Position numbers and translations under genes: made by a program | In this document: piece after piece, positions 9,401 to 18,700 of the stretch | Position numbering within the stretch: position 1 is the first letter of the stretch | Layout of the letters: each line of letters begins with the position of its first letter | Origin: Stentor coeruleus | Lineage: Eukaryota; Ciliophora; Heterotrichea; Heterotrichida; Stentoridae | DNA length: 64,000 nucleotides | Direction: 5' to 3' | NCBI GenBank assembly: GCA_001970955.1 | Contig: MPUH01000041.1 | Span: 1 to 64,000, forward strand | The notes under the pieces: generated by a model | What the model was told of the DNA's origin: nothing | What the model saw: only the letters and a program-made list of their open reading frames with translations | Databases searched by the model: none

Positions 9401-12400
9401 GAGAAGTGAAGCGTTTTTTTTGATTAATATACCGGCTAAAGCGGTTGTACAAGAATGCACGGTGGATGGAAATTGGGTAGAAGGATGCTGGTCGGGAGCA
9501 GATGTTATGAATGTGTTAGAGGATAAAAAAGATGATGAGATTAAAAAAAAACTTTCTGAATGCAGTTTTAGACTATGGGAAAAAGGAATGATAGGACTTT
9601 TTCAAAAAATTTTCTACCCTTTAAAAGTACTTAACACCCACCGATACACAAATTTTATTGTAATTCTTGCTGTGCTTATCAATACCGCCTCTTTATCTGT
9701 AGAGCATTACGGTATCTCAAACGAAAGCGAAAACCTCCTTCAAAACATAAACGTATTTTTCACTTACTTTTTTACTGTTGAACTTTTCTTAAAAATCCTC
9801 GGCTTAGGTTATAAAGAATTCCTCAGAGACTTTATGAATTATTTCGATACAATAGTTGTTACCCTAAGCCTTGTTGAATTATTTATAATATCCGGTGGTA
9901 CAAGCGCTATAACTGCATTTCGGGCAATAAGAATATTCAGAATTTTTAGAGTATTAAGAGTTGTAAGAATATTCAGGTATTTGAAATCTATGACCCGTAT
10001 TTTATTATCATTAGGGAATTCAATATCAAATTTTGCTTATCTTTTCTTATTATTAATCCTATTCCAAATCATCTTTACTCTTATCAACATGCAAATTTTC
10101 GGTGGGACTTTTAATTTCCCTGAAGGTGTCCCTAGAGGTAATTTTGATAGTTTTCACTGGGCTTTTGTCACAACTTTTCAAATCCTCTCAACTGAAAACT
10201 GGAACGATGTGCTTACATCAAGTCTTCGTAGTGATATAGGTCCTTGGAGTTGTCTTATCCTTATATTATGGATAATTTTAGGGAATTTCATATTACTAAA
10301 TCTATTTTTAGCTATTTTATTAGACAGTTTCAATGAAGATTCTGAAGACTCAGAGGCTGCAACAAATAAATATATGGAGAATTCAAAAATCCAAAAAAAA
10401 ATAAAGGATTTAGAAGATTTTCATGATAGTGATAGTGAAATGATAGAATCTGATTCAAGAAGGAGAAGGTATTCAACATTTGAAAAAATAGAGTGTAAAC
10501 GTAGTTTTTATATATTTTCAAAAGGGAATATTATAAGAATATGGTGTTACAAACTTTCTGTGTCTTGGAGATTTGAGAACTTTTTGTTGTTTATTATTAT
10601 GATGAATAGTCTTAAGCTGGTTTGGGATACTTATATACTTTCATATTCTAGTGACTCAATTCAAGTCAAAATTTCTGATGGCATCGATACAGGATTTACA
10701 ATACTTTTTACTATTGAATTTATAGTAAAATCTATAGCATTTGGTTTTTTTAATGAAAATAACAGCTATCTTAAAGACAATTGGAATAAACTCGACTTTC
10801 TTATTGTTGTTGCATCATTAGTCGACATGAGTATTACAAGTATTAATATCCCTATAATAAAAATCTTCAGAATCCTTCGTGCATTAAGACCATTAAAATT
10901 AATAAAACACAATGTGTCTATGAAAATTGTTGTATTTGCCCTATTAGAATCTATTGGTGTTATATTCAATGTTATGATAATAATTTTCATTGTCTGGCTT
11001 ATTTTTGCTATATTGGGTGTATCTTTATTAGCAGGTAAAATGTATTATTGTTCTGATGGTAATTTTTTAGATATAGATTCATGTTTACAAGCAGGACATA
11101 TTTGGACTAATACTGATTCAAATTTCGATAATGTTCTTCAAGCTATGATCACACTTTTTATTGTTATGTCACAAGAATCATGGCCTAATAGAATGTTTGA
11201 AGGTGTTGATGCTAAAGGTGTGGGTGTAGCTCCTGAAATTAATGCAAATCCTTATATGGCTTATTTTTATGTTATATATTTGATTTTAGCGAATTTTTTC
11301 CTTGTGAATATGTTTACTGTGGTTGTTTTTGATAAGTTTAATCAGGCAAAAAAAAATGAAAGTTCTTTATCGGCGTTGTTGTTAACTAAAGAACAATTGC
11401 TTTGGACAGAAATACAGAAAATGATAGTAACAGCAAGGCCGGGGATTGATGCTGTTGGTTTACCAAAAAATATTTTAAGGAAGTTTATGTATAGATTGTC
11501 CAAAAGTAAAGTTTTTGAGATTTTTATTATGGGGTTTATTATTATTAATATGCTTTCTATGGCACTCGCTTATCAGCAAGCAAGTCAAGAATATCAAGAC
11601 AGTTTGGTTTATATAAATTTGATCTGCACATTTGTGTTTATTGGAGAAGCTATTATAAAAATCATCGGTCTCGGTTTTATTTACTTTAAAAGCTCATGGA
11701 ATATTTTTGATTTTATCATTGCCTTGACATCTCTTATTGATATAATAATTGGATATTCTTCAACAACTAGTGTACCACTTCTTAGAGTAGGGCCACAACT
11801 TATAAGGGTGTTTAGGGTGATCAGAGTCTCAAGACTTTTAAGACTAGTAAAATTCTTAGACACTCTACAAAAACTTTTACTTATAATGACTTATTCTCTT
11901 CCAGCTATTTTAAACGTCCTTGGTCTTCTTTTATTAATTTTCTTCATATACGCTGTTCTTGGATCTTTTCTTTTTTACTCAATAACTTCTGGTAATGCTA
12001 TTAACAGTTATTTTAACTTTTGGAATTTTGATAATTCTATGACCATTCTTTGGAGAATATCAACAGGTGAAGACTATCCTACAATAATGTGGGACTGTAC
12101 TAACGCCCTAGATTCTTATCTTGTTACATTTTACTTCACTACCTTTGTCGGTATTATCGATTTTATTGTCCTTGACTTATTCATAAGTATTATCCTCCAA
12201 AACTATGAAGAATTCGCTAGTAATCCTTATAACTCCGTTGCTTTATTTACAAAAGATATAAAAATCTATAAAAAATACTGGTCAGAAGGTAACCCTTCTA
12301 GTAAAAACTATAAAATCAGCAAAGAAAAATTAGTCGATTTTATAGGAAAAGCTGGTAAAGAACTTAAGATACTTACAGATACATCAAGATTAGGGATTAT

Positions 12401-12764
12401 AAAAGCTTTAGGGTCAATGAACATTGAAATGGATGAGGATGAAAATTTCTATTTTAATGATGTTTTATATGCTGTGCTAAAGAAAAAATACTTTAAAAAA
12501 GGTATTGATAAAAAAAGAATCATAGTAAAATTGGTTAGAATGGAGGAGTTTAAAACAAAAAAAGCGCTTAAGAAAATAAGAGAAAATTATTTGAAAAGTA
12601 AGCAATTTGCTGATGACAGTAATAATTTGTTTTTGAATACTATAATTTTGAAGAGCATTTTTAAAAGTTGGAAAAATTATACTAGTAAACATAGAGGTGT
12701 GGAAAGTAGTATAACTCCACAATTCTCTGAGGTAGAATTTCCTGGGGATAACTCGTTGATATAA
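6474..12764 (+). CDS. Four-domain voltage-gated Ca2+ channel alpha1 subunit with N-terminal Trp-rich repeats
   Basis: Single exon of 2096 codons. Residues about 430-690, 1050-1300, 1365-1630 and 1680-1910 are four six-helix ion-transport domains. Each S4 carries Arg/Lys every third position, for example RAIRIFRIFRVLRVVRIFRYL in domain II. The pore loops read TLEGW, STENW, SQESW and TGEDY, placing Glu at all four selectivity positions (EEEE), as in Ca2+-selective CaV channels rather than DEKA Na+ channels or EEKE NALCN. The tail has an EF-like/pre-IQ region and a basic IQ-like helix ending KKALKKIRENY. In ciliates such channels sit in the ciliary or cell membrane and trigger reversal or contraction. 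Residues about 70-265 form a Trp-rich repeat region not known from standard CaV subunits; residues 265-400 are low-complexity linker. The next gene converges, with 18 nt between stops. Confidence 0.93.
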   Translation: MDNLNESRMKQIKAEISLDDLEKLPIYAFFSTQKEPVTKNNLGVYTALWYEGPMKIAEYINNGQRLKLGYDSTSMIWFLEKWHEGTYAKSWKQGEKHWGESQCHDGSSENKEKWSFSPTEEIYEYSHLETDNNYGLRTGNKDGVSWKENWYKKPGDSAVEKSWVSSTANWGEKQGIIGSKTWSLTWREEGGKYEEKTKNEDSGRAWGYIKGKDGKKEWFENWSSSDKEKTSDKWWQENGKKWGIKRIIRGSNEDIEEWEGNQSSRRVIKKSNSLSKSRFLSPQLSVRESKPIDEFIVLQSDQSIAPLISNIKPKKSINQIHEKHKSRDDEYQRLIQDETHLHPLNSNTKSLSNKTLSNISQISVTEQENKDQNDENQEIPTERIPELVNYLQIRIRTNMEKVEEYTDEYPLLELRKAILRIAKGISEIFKLIINSAVFQIIIILVILFNTVILALEDPRDTILPYPYNKIELFFVYFYTAEFAMIAGANGLFLNSDSYFRDWWNILDFTILVTAWLSAFAGSGFRLSSLRSLRILRPLKSISSIRGMKALVFALLNSIKPLLSAFFILFFFILIFAIAAVQLWMGLLTNRCVNIHDGIYSDTGLVCGAEKCPINYECISSLDNPNYGVTNFDNIFISLVTIFQIITLEGWTTVMYITQTASSYYVIFFYMPLIFIAANLILNFTLAIITISFEIISSSMIEKRNNELESVSDPIFRTIYNNTVKFPLESKNSEEKAHINPNNAKSQEEETEKLEFTIKNIKFNKNIHQIVRPSWIIGEAYEVENDDYYRFETERFEGKNAIDSNSRITKQLTDSSKVPPIFNKKSSECQPSFLIEPQYSYMRDLLYVGKAETKEIITEQPDPETTKKKRRSYSRLKSAITIKHKDQDILKKNPSTLKRSRLELLESYKITSGSSLEILPIPIKPNIGSMYCFSYRDYDQHDPMLVFYGKMVKKTFRKFKEFKNKYKLFHFLAMRFQRSEAFFLINIPAKAVVQECTVDGNWVEGCWSGADVMNVLEDKKDDEIKKKLSECSFRLWEKGMIGLFQKIFYPLKVLNTHRYTNFIVILAVLINTASLSVEHYGISNESENLLQNINVFFTYFFTVELFLKILGLGYKEFLRDFMNYFDTIVVTLSLVELFIISGGTSAITAFRAIRIFRIFRVLRVVRIFRYLKSMTRILLSLGNSISNFAYLFLLLILFQIIFTLINMQIFGGTFNFPEGVPRGNFDSFHWAFVTTFQILSTENWNDVLTSSLRSDIGPWSCLILILWIILGNFILLNLFLAILLDSFNEDSEDSEAATNKYMENSKIQKKIKDLEDFHDSDSEMIESDSRRRRYSTFEKIECKRSFYIFSKGNIIRIWCYKLSVSWRFENFLLFIIMMNSLKLVWDTYILSYSSDSIQVKISDGIDTGFTILFTIEFIVKSIAFGFFNENNSYLKDNWNKLDFLIVVASLVDMSITSINIPIIKIFRILRALRPLKLIKHNVSMKIVVFALLESIGVIFNVMIIIFIVWLIFAILGVSLLAGKMYYCSDGNFLDIDSCLQAGHIWTNTDSNFDNVLQAMITLFIVMSQESWPNRMFEGVDAKGVGVAPEINANPYMAYFYVIYLILANFFLVNMFTVVVFDKFNQAKKNESSLSALLLTKEQLLWTEIQKMIVTARPGIDAVGLPKNILRKFMYRLSKSKVFEIFIMGFIIINMLSMALAYQQASQEYQDSLVYINLICTFVFIGEAIIKIIGLGFIYFKSSWNIFDFIIALTSLIDIIIGYSSTTSVPLLRVGPQLIRVFRVIRVSRLLRLVKFLDTLQKLLLIMTYSLPAILNVLGLLLLIFFIYAVLGSFLFYSITSGNAINSYFNFWNFDNSMTILWRISTGEDYPTIMWDCTNALDSYLVTFYFTTFVGIIDFIVLDLFISIILQNYEEFASNPYNSVALFTKDIKIYKKYWSEGNPSSKNYKISKEKLVDFIGKAGKELKILTDTSRLGIIKALGSMNIEMDEDENFYFNDVLYAVLKKKYFKKGIDKKRIIVKLVRMEEFKTKKALKKIRENYLKSKQFADDSNNLFLNTIILKSIFKSWKNYTSKHRGVESSITPQFSEVEFPGDNSLI

Positions 12765-12782
12765 GGTAGATATAATGACTAA

Positions 12783-13400
12783 TTATCTAAGATTGTTAAA
12801 TCTGGCTTGAAGGTCATCAAGCTGGTTTTCTTTTTTCTCTTCTCGGATCCCCCCAATAGGTACCCCATCCCCGATTTGATCTGTAACTTCAATGCCGATT
12901 TCTGATAAGACCTGATTTACTACTTGATCAGAAGCTTCTAAATCACCTTCTTGATCTAAAGCCATATCAATTGCATCTCCCATCATCTCTTCTGTTATAC
13001 CCATTCTCTCACTTTCTCTCATAAACTCTTTCATAATATTGTTAAGCTCCTGGTTATTCATCGTCTTATTAAACGCTTTCATACTAGAAGTTACTCCTTT
13101 TAAAGCTTGAGCCATAGCATGTGTGGACTTAACTGTCTGTAATTGAAGTCCCACACCTTGTAATTTTGATTTCATTTCATAGAATTTAGTAACATATCTT
13201 CTTGAACGTACCAAATCTTTAGCTAAAGTTTTACATGGTGCAATCTGCCCTTTCTTCGCCAAGGCTTTTATCTCAGAAATTATTTTCTTCTCCTCATTTT
13301 GTAAACGAGTCCTTTCACGGTCGAGTTCTCGGACTCCACGATTAATAAGCCTTTTAGCTTCACGCATACGTTCTTCTGGTGTTGGCTGTTTGTTTCCCAT
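12783..13400 (-). CDS. VPS2: ESCRT-III subunit VPS2/CHMP2
   Basis: Complete 205-residue Snf7-family protein of the ESCRT-III filament, which severs membrane necks in multivesicular-body formation and cytokinesis. The N-terminus (MGNKQPTPEERMREAKRLI) matches the CHMP2A amphipathic start. The basic alpha1-alpha2 hairpin follows, then the acidic C-terminal region with EEMMGDAIDMALD and a MIM1 tail, DDLQARFNNLR, which binds the Vps4 MIT domain. Length is close to animal CHMP2A (222). The start codon lies 25 nt from that of the divergent WD40-TRP gene, so the two must share a very short promoter region. The 3' end faces the Ca2+ channel, with 18 nt between stop codons. Confidence 0.93.
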   Translation of the reverse strand: MGNKQPTPEERMREAKRLINRGVRELDRERTRLQNEEKKIISEIKALAKKGQIAPCKTLAKDLVRSRRYVTKFYEMKSKLQGVGLQLQTVKSTHAMAQALKGVTSSMKAFNKTMNNQELNNIMKEFMRESERMGITEEMMGDAIDMALDQEGDLEASDQVVNQVLSEIGIEVTDQIGDGVPIGGIREEKKENQLDDLQARFNNLR

Positions 13401-13425
13401 TTTTTATATATCAGAATTCAAAACA

Positions 13426-16400
13426 ATGGCTTATATAGAAATAATGCAAGGAGATACTTGTAAAGAGTCCATAAAAGAAATGATAAACTTCAGTGATTTC
13501 AGAAGCCTTGTAAATGAATTAGACTCAAGAGCAGCAAAGGAAATAATGACCTTTAGTTTTGCCAATAACATTGTCGTCCCATCAGATGAGCAGACAATAA
13601 TTTTCAGCACAGAAAAAGGTATTTCTATGTGCAGCAAGGCTAAAACAGAAGTGACAAATTCCCGTAAGCTCATAGAAAACCAAGTAACAGCCTTTGTTTA
13701 CTCAGAGCACCGAAGTGTATTTTATCTTGCTGACCATAAAGGTATATTGCATTTTATATGTTCTCATGAATTTAAAGAGCAAAACACTTTGCAATTGCAT
13801 CAAAGTAAAGTTCAACGTATGGCTTTATCCTTTGATGAATTAGTCCTTTATTCATGTAGTAAAAATTCTGAAGTCAAAATGCTAGATCTAGAAACTTTTA
13901 CTATAAAACTTCTATATACACATGATAATCAACAAATATGGACAATGGATTTAAGTCCTGATGGAGAACTTATAGCAACAAGTGGTGCTAAAGTTTTAAA
14001 ATTTTATTTGATTATGGAAGAAAAAATTATTTCATCATTAGATATAGGTGAAGATATTATAATATGTTTAAAGTTTAGTCCTGATAGTAAAAAATTGGTC
14101 ACAGGGGATGATAAAGGAAAAGTTAAATTGTGGAATGTTGGGAATTTTGAAGCTGTAGAGTATGTTGGGCATAGTTCACAAGTTTGTAAAGTAGCTTTTG
14201 GGGAAAAATGTTTTGCTACTGGGGGAAATGATCAACTTATAAAAATCTGGACTGAAAACCCAAATTTAGATCCTATTGTTATTAAAGCTAAAAGCAATAT
14301 AATAGATATTGTTATAGATAAAGATACTCTTTACTTTTCAATTATGAATCAAATCTCATATCTTAAAATGCCAACTTTCAATCCTGAGTATTGTTTAAAA
14401 AAACACTCAGGGCAGATTTATCAATTGTTGTTTTCATCAAAAAAAAAGTTAGTTTTTTCTATATCAAACGAAGACAAAGCTATTTTTATGTGGAATATAG
14501 AAGAACTAACCTTTTTCGGCACTTTATTTAATGATAGTATTGCCAAATGTATGTGTCTTAGCACAGATCAAAAATTCATTTACGTATCTCTTCACAACAA
14601 GTGCGTTAAAAGGTGGCAGATTGAAGGTAATTTCCTTAGTGAAGATTTTTTTAAGTCTGAATATAGCGTTAGTAGTATTGTGTGTACAAAAGATAATAAT
14701 TATCTTGTTTCTATTGACACTATGTGTAAATGTATTGTGAGGAATACACTTGATGCAAGTATTTTATGGTCATTTTCAAATCATAAGATTAGTGGGTTAT
14801 TAGTTGATGTGACTAATTATTCAAATGTGTTAATTTCAGTTGGATCAGATCATACAGTTTTTATATATGACCTTAGAATTGGTGAGAAAATAGGTAAAAT
14901 GGAATGGCCTAAAGAAGAAGCTCGTAAGGTTAGGATATCTTTTGATGATAGACTTGTTGCTTTAGCAACAGTTTCTAGTGAAGTTTATGTGTGGAATATT
15001 CATAGACAGAATTGTATTTTCAAAATAACCGCAGATAATTACAAGTGTTCAGACGTAAATTTTACTCAAGACAATAAATACTTACTGATTTTAACCTATG
15101 ACCATGAAGGTAGCAAGTTAATTTTTTACACCCTAAACGGTTTTTATCTTATAACAACTATGGCTATTTCTAACATTTGCAACTCATTTCAATTAATAAA
15201 CGATGAGAACTTTATCGTGTTTGGTAATGGCAGCGACCTTTATTTCAAAGAAAACCCTCTAAAACTAAAAACATTTAGTATCTCCTCTCATCACTCTATC
15301 TACCCTCTTGATTTCTGTAAATACATTTCCGACTTATCAAAAGGTTTCAACATCCCCCATCAAGCTGAAATGGATGAGTACACTTTATTCCCAAGTCAAA
15401 TTAATTCCTTACATTTCTATGCATATTATAACCTCTCATCTCATTTGCAACAAGCTTTAGAAACAAGTAATTCAACATATATATCTTGTAACTCTCAAGA
15501 CATAATGAGTATTTCTATACAAAAAGGTCTTTTTGATAATATAAAAATCATATTGGCCCATGTACTTAAAAACTTAAAAATCGACCCATATTCAGCTTGT
15601 TTTCTAGAAAACTCATTTGCCAACTTAACAAAAGAATCTTGTGTTGAACTTGAAGCTTTATATAATGAGATATTTTTCAAATCTTCAGATAAAACTTTAC
15701 CTAAATTTTTGGAAACTGAGGACTTTATTGAAAAATCCGAGTGTTTTGAAATCAACCCTGACTTCATGGTTTTTGATAAGAAAATCGAAAGTCACCCTGT
15801 GGTTTTTTATCAGTCTGGGATTAGAATCCATTGTGAAATAGGTAGTGAGAGAAGCATTGAGTATCTAGAAAGTTTATTATCAACAGGGAATCAAGAGATT
15901 TTTAGAAGTAAATTGGTAGAAAATATCCTTAAAGATAAGTGGAAACAAGTTAGATGGTTCGCTTATTCATACGCAGGTTTATATTTATGTTATTTGGTTT
16001 TCCTATGCCTTTTTGTTTTAGTAAACACTGAATTTTATAGAATCGTTCTTATAGTTTTAAATGTATTTCTAGTATTTTATGAACTTTATCAATTGTTAAT
16101 GACATTTAGAACTTATTTTACAGAACTTTGGAATTGGCTTGATGTTATAAGATTAGTTTTATTTATAGTATATTTCAGTTTAACTACACCTCATGAAACA
16201 CTTTTATTCTTTTTAAACCTTATTTCATGGGCTAGAGGGGTAACTTATTTTAGGATTTTTACTGGAACTAGATATATGGTAAATCTTTTAACTCAAGTTG
16301 GTAAAGATATTTTTGCTTTTCTTGTCATTTTGTTTTATTTTACTATAGCTTTTACGTTTATGATGCTATCGCTTACTGGAAATCAAGATGGATATAGTGG

Positions 16401-16872
16401 GATTTTTAAGATTCAGAATATTTATTTGTTAAATCTTGGGGATTTTAATGCTAGGAATATTGAAGATTCTTGGGAATGGGCATGTTTTATTGTCGCATCG
16501 ATGATTAATTTTTTAGTTATGGTGAATTTACTTATATCGATTATTGCGGATACTCATGATAAAGTACAAGCTTTTAGGGATATTGCTGATAGGAGAGAAA
16601 TGGCGGAAATGGTTTTGGAAATTGAAAATTTGATGGTGTGGAGAAGAAGTTGGAATGTTGCGACTTATTTACATTTAGTTAGTAGTGAAAATACAGAAAA
16701 TTTAGAAGATGCTTGGCAGGGTAAAGTTAGAGAACTGCAGGTTAAGATTTCAGGGATGGAAGGGTTTATAAAAGGCCAATTCAATGCTTTGGACCTTAAG
16801 ATGACTGACTTAAAATCAGACCTTTCATATATAAAATCCACCATAGACGAAATTAAATCTTCTAAAAATTAA
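13426..16872 (+). CDS. WD40-repeat protein fused to a TRP-like ion channel
   Basis: The 1148-residue product has two parts. Residues about 45-640 are a run of WD40 repeats with typical GD-to-W spacing (for example GDDKGKVKLWNV, GGNDQLIKIWTE). After a helical linker, residues about 842-1060 form a six-helix channel domain. This has S1 (WFAYSYAGLYLCYLVF), S4 without regular Arg spacing, S5, a pore loop with LLNLGDF, and S6 (MINFLVMVNLLISIIADTHDKV), which resembles TRP/polycystin-type channels. The C-terminal about 40 residues are a short coiled coil. The likely role is a non-voltage-gated cation channel whose cytosolic propeller senses or docks a partner; that is inference. I take ATG 13426, because the frame upstream begins with TTG and overlaps the VPS2 start codon. 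It converges on the SET gene with 19 nt between stops. Confidence 0.85.
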   Translation: MAYIEIMQGDTCKESIKEMINFSDFRSLVNELDSRAAKEIMTFSFANNIVVPSDEQTIIFSTEKGISMCSKAKTEVTNSRKLIENQVTAFVYSEHRSVFYLADHKGILHFICSHEFKEQNTLQLHQSKVQRMALSFDELVLYSCSKNSEVKMLDLETFTIKLLYTHDNQQIWTMDLSPDGELIATSGAKVLKFYLIMEEKIISSLDIGEDIIICLKFSPDSKKLVTGDDKGKVKLWNVGNFEAVEYVGHSSQVCKVAFGEKCFATGGNDQLIKIWTENPNLDPIVIKAKSNIIDIVIDKDTLYFSIMNQISYLKMPTFNPEYCLKKHSGQIYQLLFSSKKKLVFSISNEDKAIFMWNIEELTFFGTLFNDSIAKCMCLSTDQKFIYVSLHNKCVKRWQIEGNFLSEDFFKSEYSVSSIVCTKDNNYLVSIDTMCKCIVRNTLDASILWSFSNHKISGLLVDVTNYSNVLISVGSDHTVFIYDLRIGEKIGKMEWPKEEARKVRISFDDRLVALATVSSEVYVWNIHRQNCIFKITADNYKCSDVNFTQDNKYLLILTYDHEGSKLIFYTLNGFYLITTMAISNICNSFQLINDENFIVFGNGSDLYFKENPLKLKTFSISSHHSIYPLDFCKYISDLSKGFNIPHQAEMDEYTLFPSQINSLHFYAYYNLSSHLQQALETSNSTYISCNSQDIMSISIQKGLFDNIKIILAHVLKNLKIDPYSACFLENSFANLTKESCVELEALYNEIFFKSSDKTLPKFLETEDFIEKSECFEINPDFMVFDKKIESHPVVFYQSGIRIHCEIGSERSIEYLESLLSTGNQEIFRSKLVENILKDKWKQVRWFAYSYAGLYLCYLVFLCLFVLVNTEFYRIVLIVLNVFLVFYELYQLLMTFRTYFTELWNWLDVIRLVLFIVYFSLTTPHETLLFFLNLISWARGVTYFRIFTGTRYMVNLLTQVGKDIFAFLVILFYFTIAFTFMMLSLTGNQDGYSGIFKIQNIYLLNLGDFNARNIEDSWEWACFIVASMINFLVMVNLLISIIADTHDKVQAFRDIADRREMAEMVLEIENLMVWRRSWNVATYLHLVSSENTENLEDAWQGKVRELQVKISGMEGFIKGQFNALDLKMTDLKSDLSYIKSTIDEIKSSKN

Positions 16873-16891
16873 GCTTAATAGTTTATCCTAA

Positions 16892-18700
16892 CTATTTCCC
16901 TTCTCTTTCTGAAGCTTTTTTAATATTCACCCATAAACTCTTCAAATATCTCATCAATGGGTACATCGCTTTAACATTTTTCACACTTTTTTCAACCATA
17001 TGTTTCTCAATCCCATTTTCCCTAGCTTTTATTAGTACCCCTTTTAATAATGATAAATAGTTTTTCTGACTTCCGATAATTTTTTTCTGTGAAATCCTAT
17101 ACAAAAGTGCATATTTTAATCTTTTAGGTAAATTTCTATTCATAAGATTCATATCATGAGACAATGGGGATAGTTTTGATTCAAGGCTAGTAAAAAGATC
17201 AAGCGCTTGGTCAACAATAATAATCTCAGTGTCAATATTTGTTGGTGATGCTTTAAAAAATGGTTGTTGAAGGTTGTATTTTGCATAATCTAAAGTTTTT
17301 CTAAAGTACTTAAGGACTTCAAGGTTTAATTTATGTGGTTTAACGCATATCAGTTCAGCAACCAGGCTTAAACTTGCAGCTGACAATTCAGTTTGATAGG
17401 TTTTTTCCTGTATATCCTGAAGAGAAACAAAACCTGTTTTTCCATATGATGGTGTCCAGAAAAGTATATAAAAAGAATCATAATAATTGTTTTCAAAGCA
17501 AAAACCATATTGCAGAAGCCAATCGCGGTTACTCATACGTTTAGTTTGGCCTAAAATTTGTGATCCCTGTTTTATTCCTACATACGGGTCGGTTGATATA
17601 ATAATATAATCATCACCTTGTATTTCTGTTTTATCCTCTTCATTTTCTTCTTCAATCTCATCATCATCATTAATCTCATCTTTTACATCAATTATATAAA
17701 TGTCTTCTTCATCCTCACTGCTTTCTAGTTCTTGAAAAAGCCTATCTACTTCCCAAATAGCCCCTATAGCCTTCACAGCCTCTTTTCCTTGTTTTTTTTT
17801 CAAAAACTTTTCTAATCGATTAGTCCATCTATCATTTTCTAAAACCCCTTGTCCTTTTACAGATGACCCTAGAAAATCTCTTAAATCAATATTCCCTTCA
17901 GGATGATTAGCTTTAGAATTTAAAACATCAGCATCATAATATTCATATACCAGTTCATTATTGCTAACATTAATAAAATCAGCCATTGGAATCAAACTAA
18001 GCTCATTCATCTCAACTGACCTTGTACTCAATACCCTATAACTCCATTCAAAATATTCTCTTAATGATGGACCTTGTGGGAAAAAGTCGCTATGTTCATC
18101 AAATACTTCTTTAATTTCATCAAATTTTTTACTGATTTTCTCAGCAAATTCCCTAGCATGATAAACTAAAAGTGGGTCTTGAAGCTGTTGAAGATCATTT
18201 TCTGACCAATCGCAAAGTAATTCAAGATCATTAATAGCTTCAAAGTAAGTATGCCATTTACTTGAAGAGCCTTTTGATTTTTCATATACTAAGAAAACTA
18301 GTAAAATATCAAATTCAGCATTGTCGTGACCTGCAAAGAAATAAGGATATGCTGAGAAAATGCTGCTTATTAAACTTTTCTTGGCTACACTTGGGGATAT
18401 TACAAGAACTGTTGGGATAAACATAAAAGCCTATTTTGAGATCACTTTGTTTGTTGGTAAATCAACTTTTGCCCCTATCCCAATTATACCTTCATCCCAG
18501 TATGCTATAGGGAATTGCAACTATTTTTATATTACGCTAGGCATTAATATACCATTGGCTATTGCCCAGTTGTAGAGCTTAAGGTATTTACTATCAGCTT
18601 GAGCTTTTTGAGTTTTTTCAGTGTTAACTGAAGCGTCGTGTTTTATGGATAGGTCGTTTCGAGTCAGCGCGCCACCTCCTCCTTTGATTTTTGATTCCAT
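16892..18700 (-). CDS. SET-domain lysine methyltransferase (SETD3/SETD6/LSMT type), three exons
   Basis: Starts at ATG 18700 and is split by two 15-nt introns (18521-18535, 18431-18445). Joining them gives 592 residues. The N-terminal SET segment is clear: IANGILMPSLQF, then GIIGIGAKVDLPTNKAFMFIPTVLVISPS, a form of the family's 'G-x-G-hhA-x-x-D-h-P-x-x-x-hhxIP' start. LLVFLVYEKSKGSSSKWHTYFEAI follows, as in SETD3/LSMT. The post-insert SET motif reads LIPMADFINVSNN where active members usually have 'P-h-A-D-h-h-N-H', so His is replaced by Val. A very acidic insert (near 17640-17720) and a helical C-terminal substrate-binding domain follow. It probably methylates a non-histone protein; the substrate is unknown. 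The motif change leaves activity uncertain. Confidence 0.8.
18431..18445 (-). other. 15-nt intron
   Basis: Sense sequence GTGATCTCAAAATAG. It contains an in-frame stop and its removal joins PTNK to AFMFIP, restoring the SET-domain start. A at intron position 10. Confidence 0.9.
18521..18535 (-). other. 15-nt intron
   Basis: Sense sequence GTAATATAAAAATAG, with in-frame stops. Removal joins ILMPS to LQFPIAYWD. A at position 10. Confidence 0.9.
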
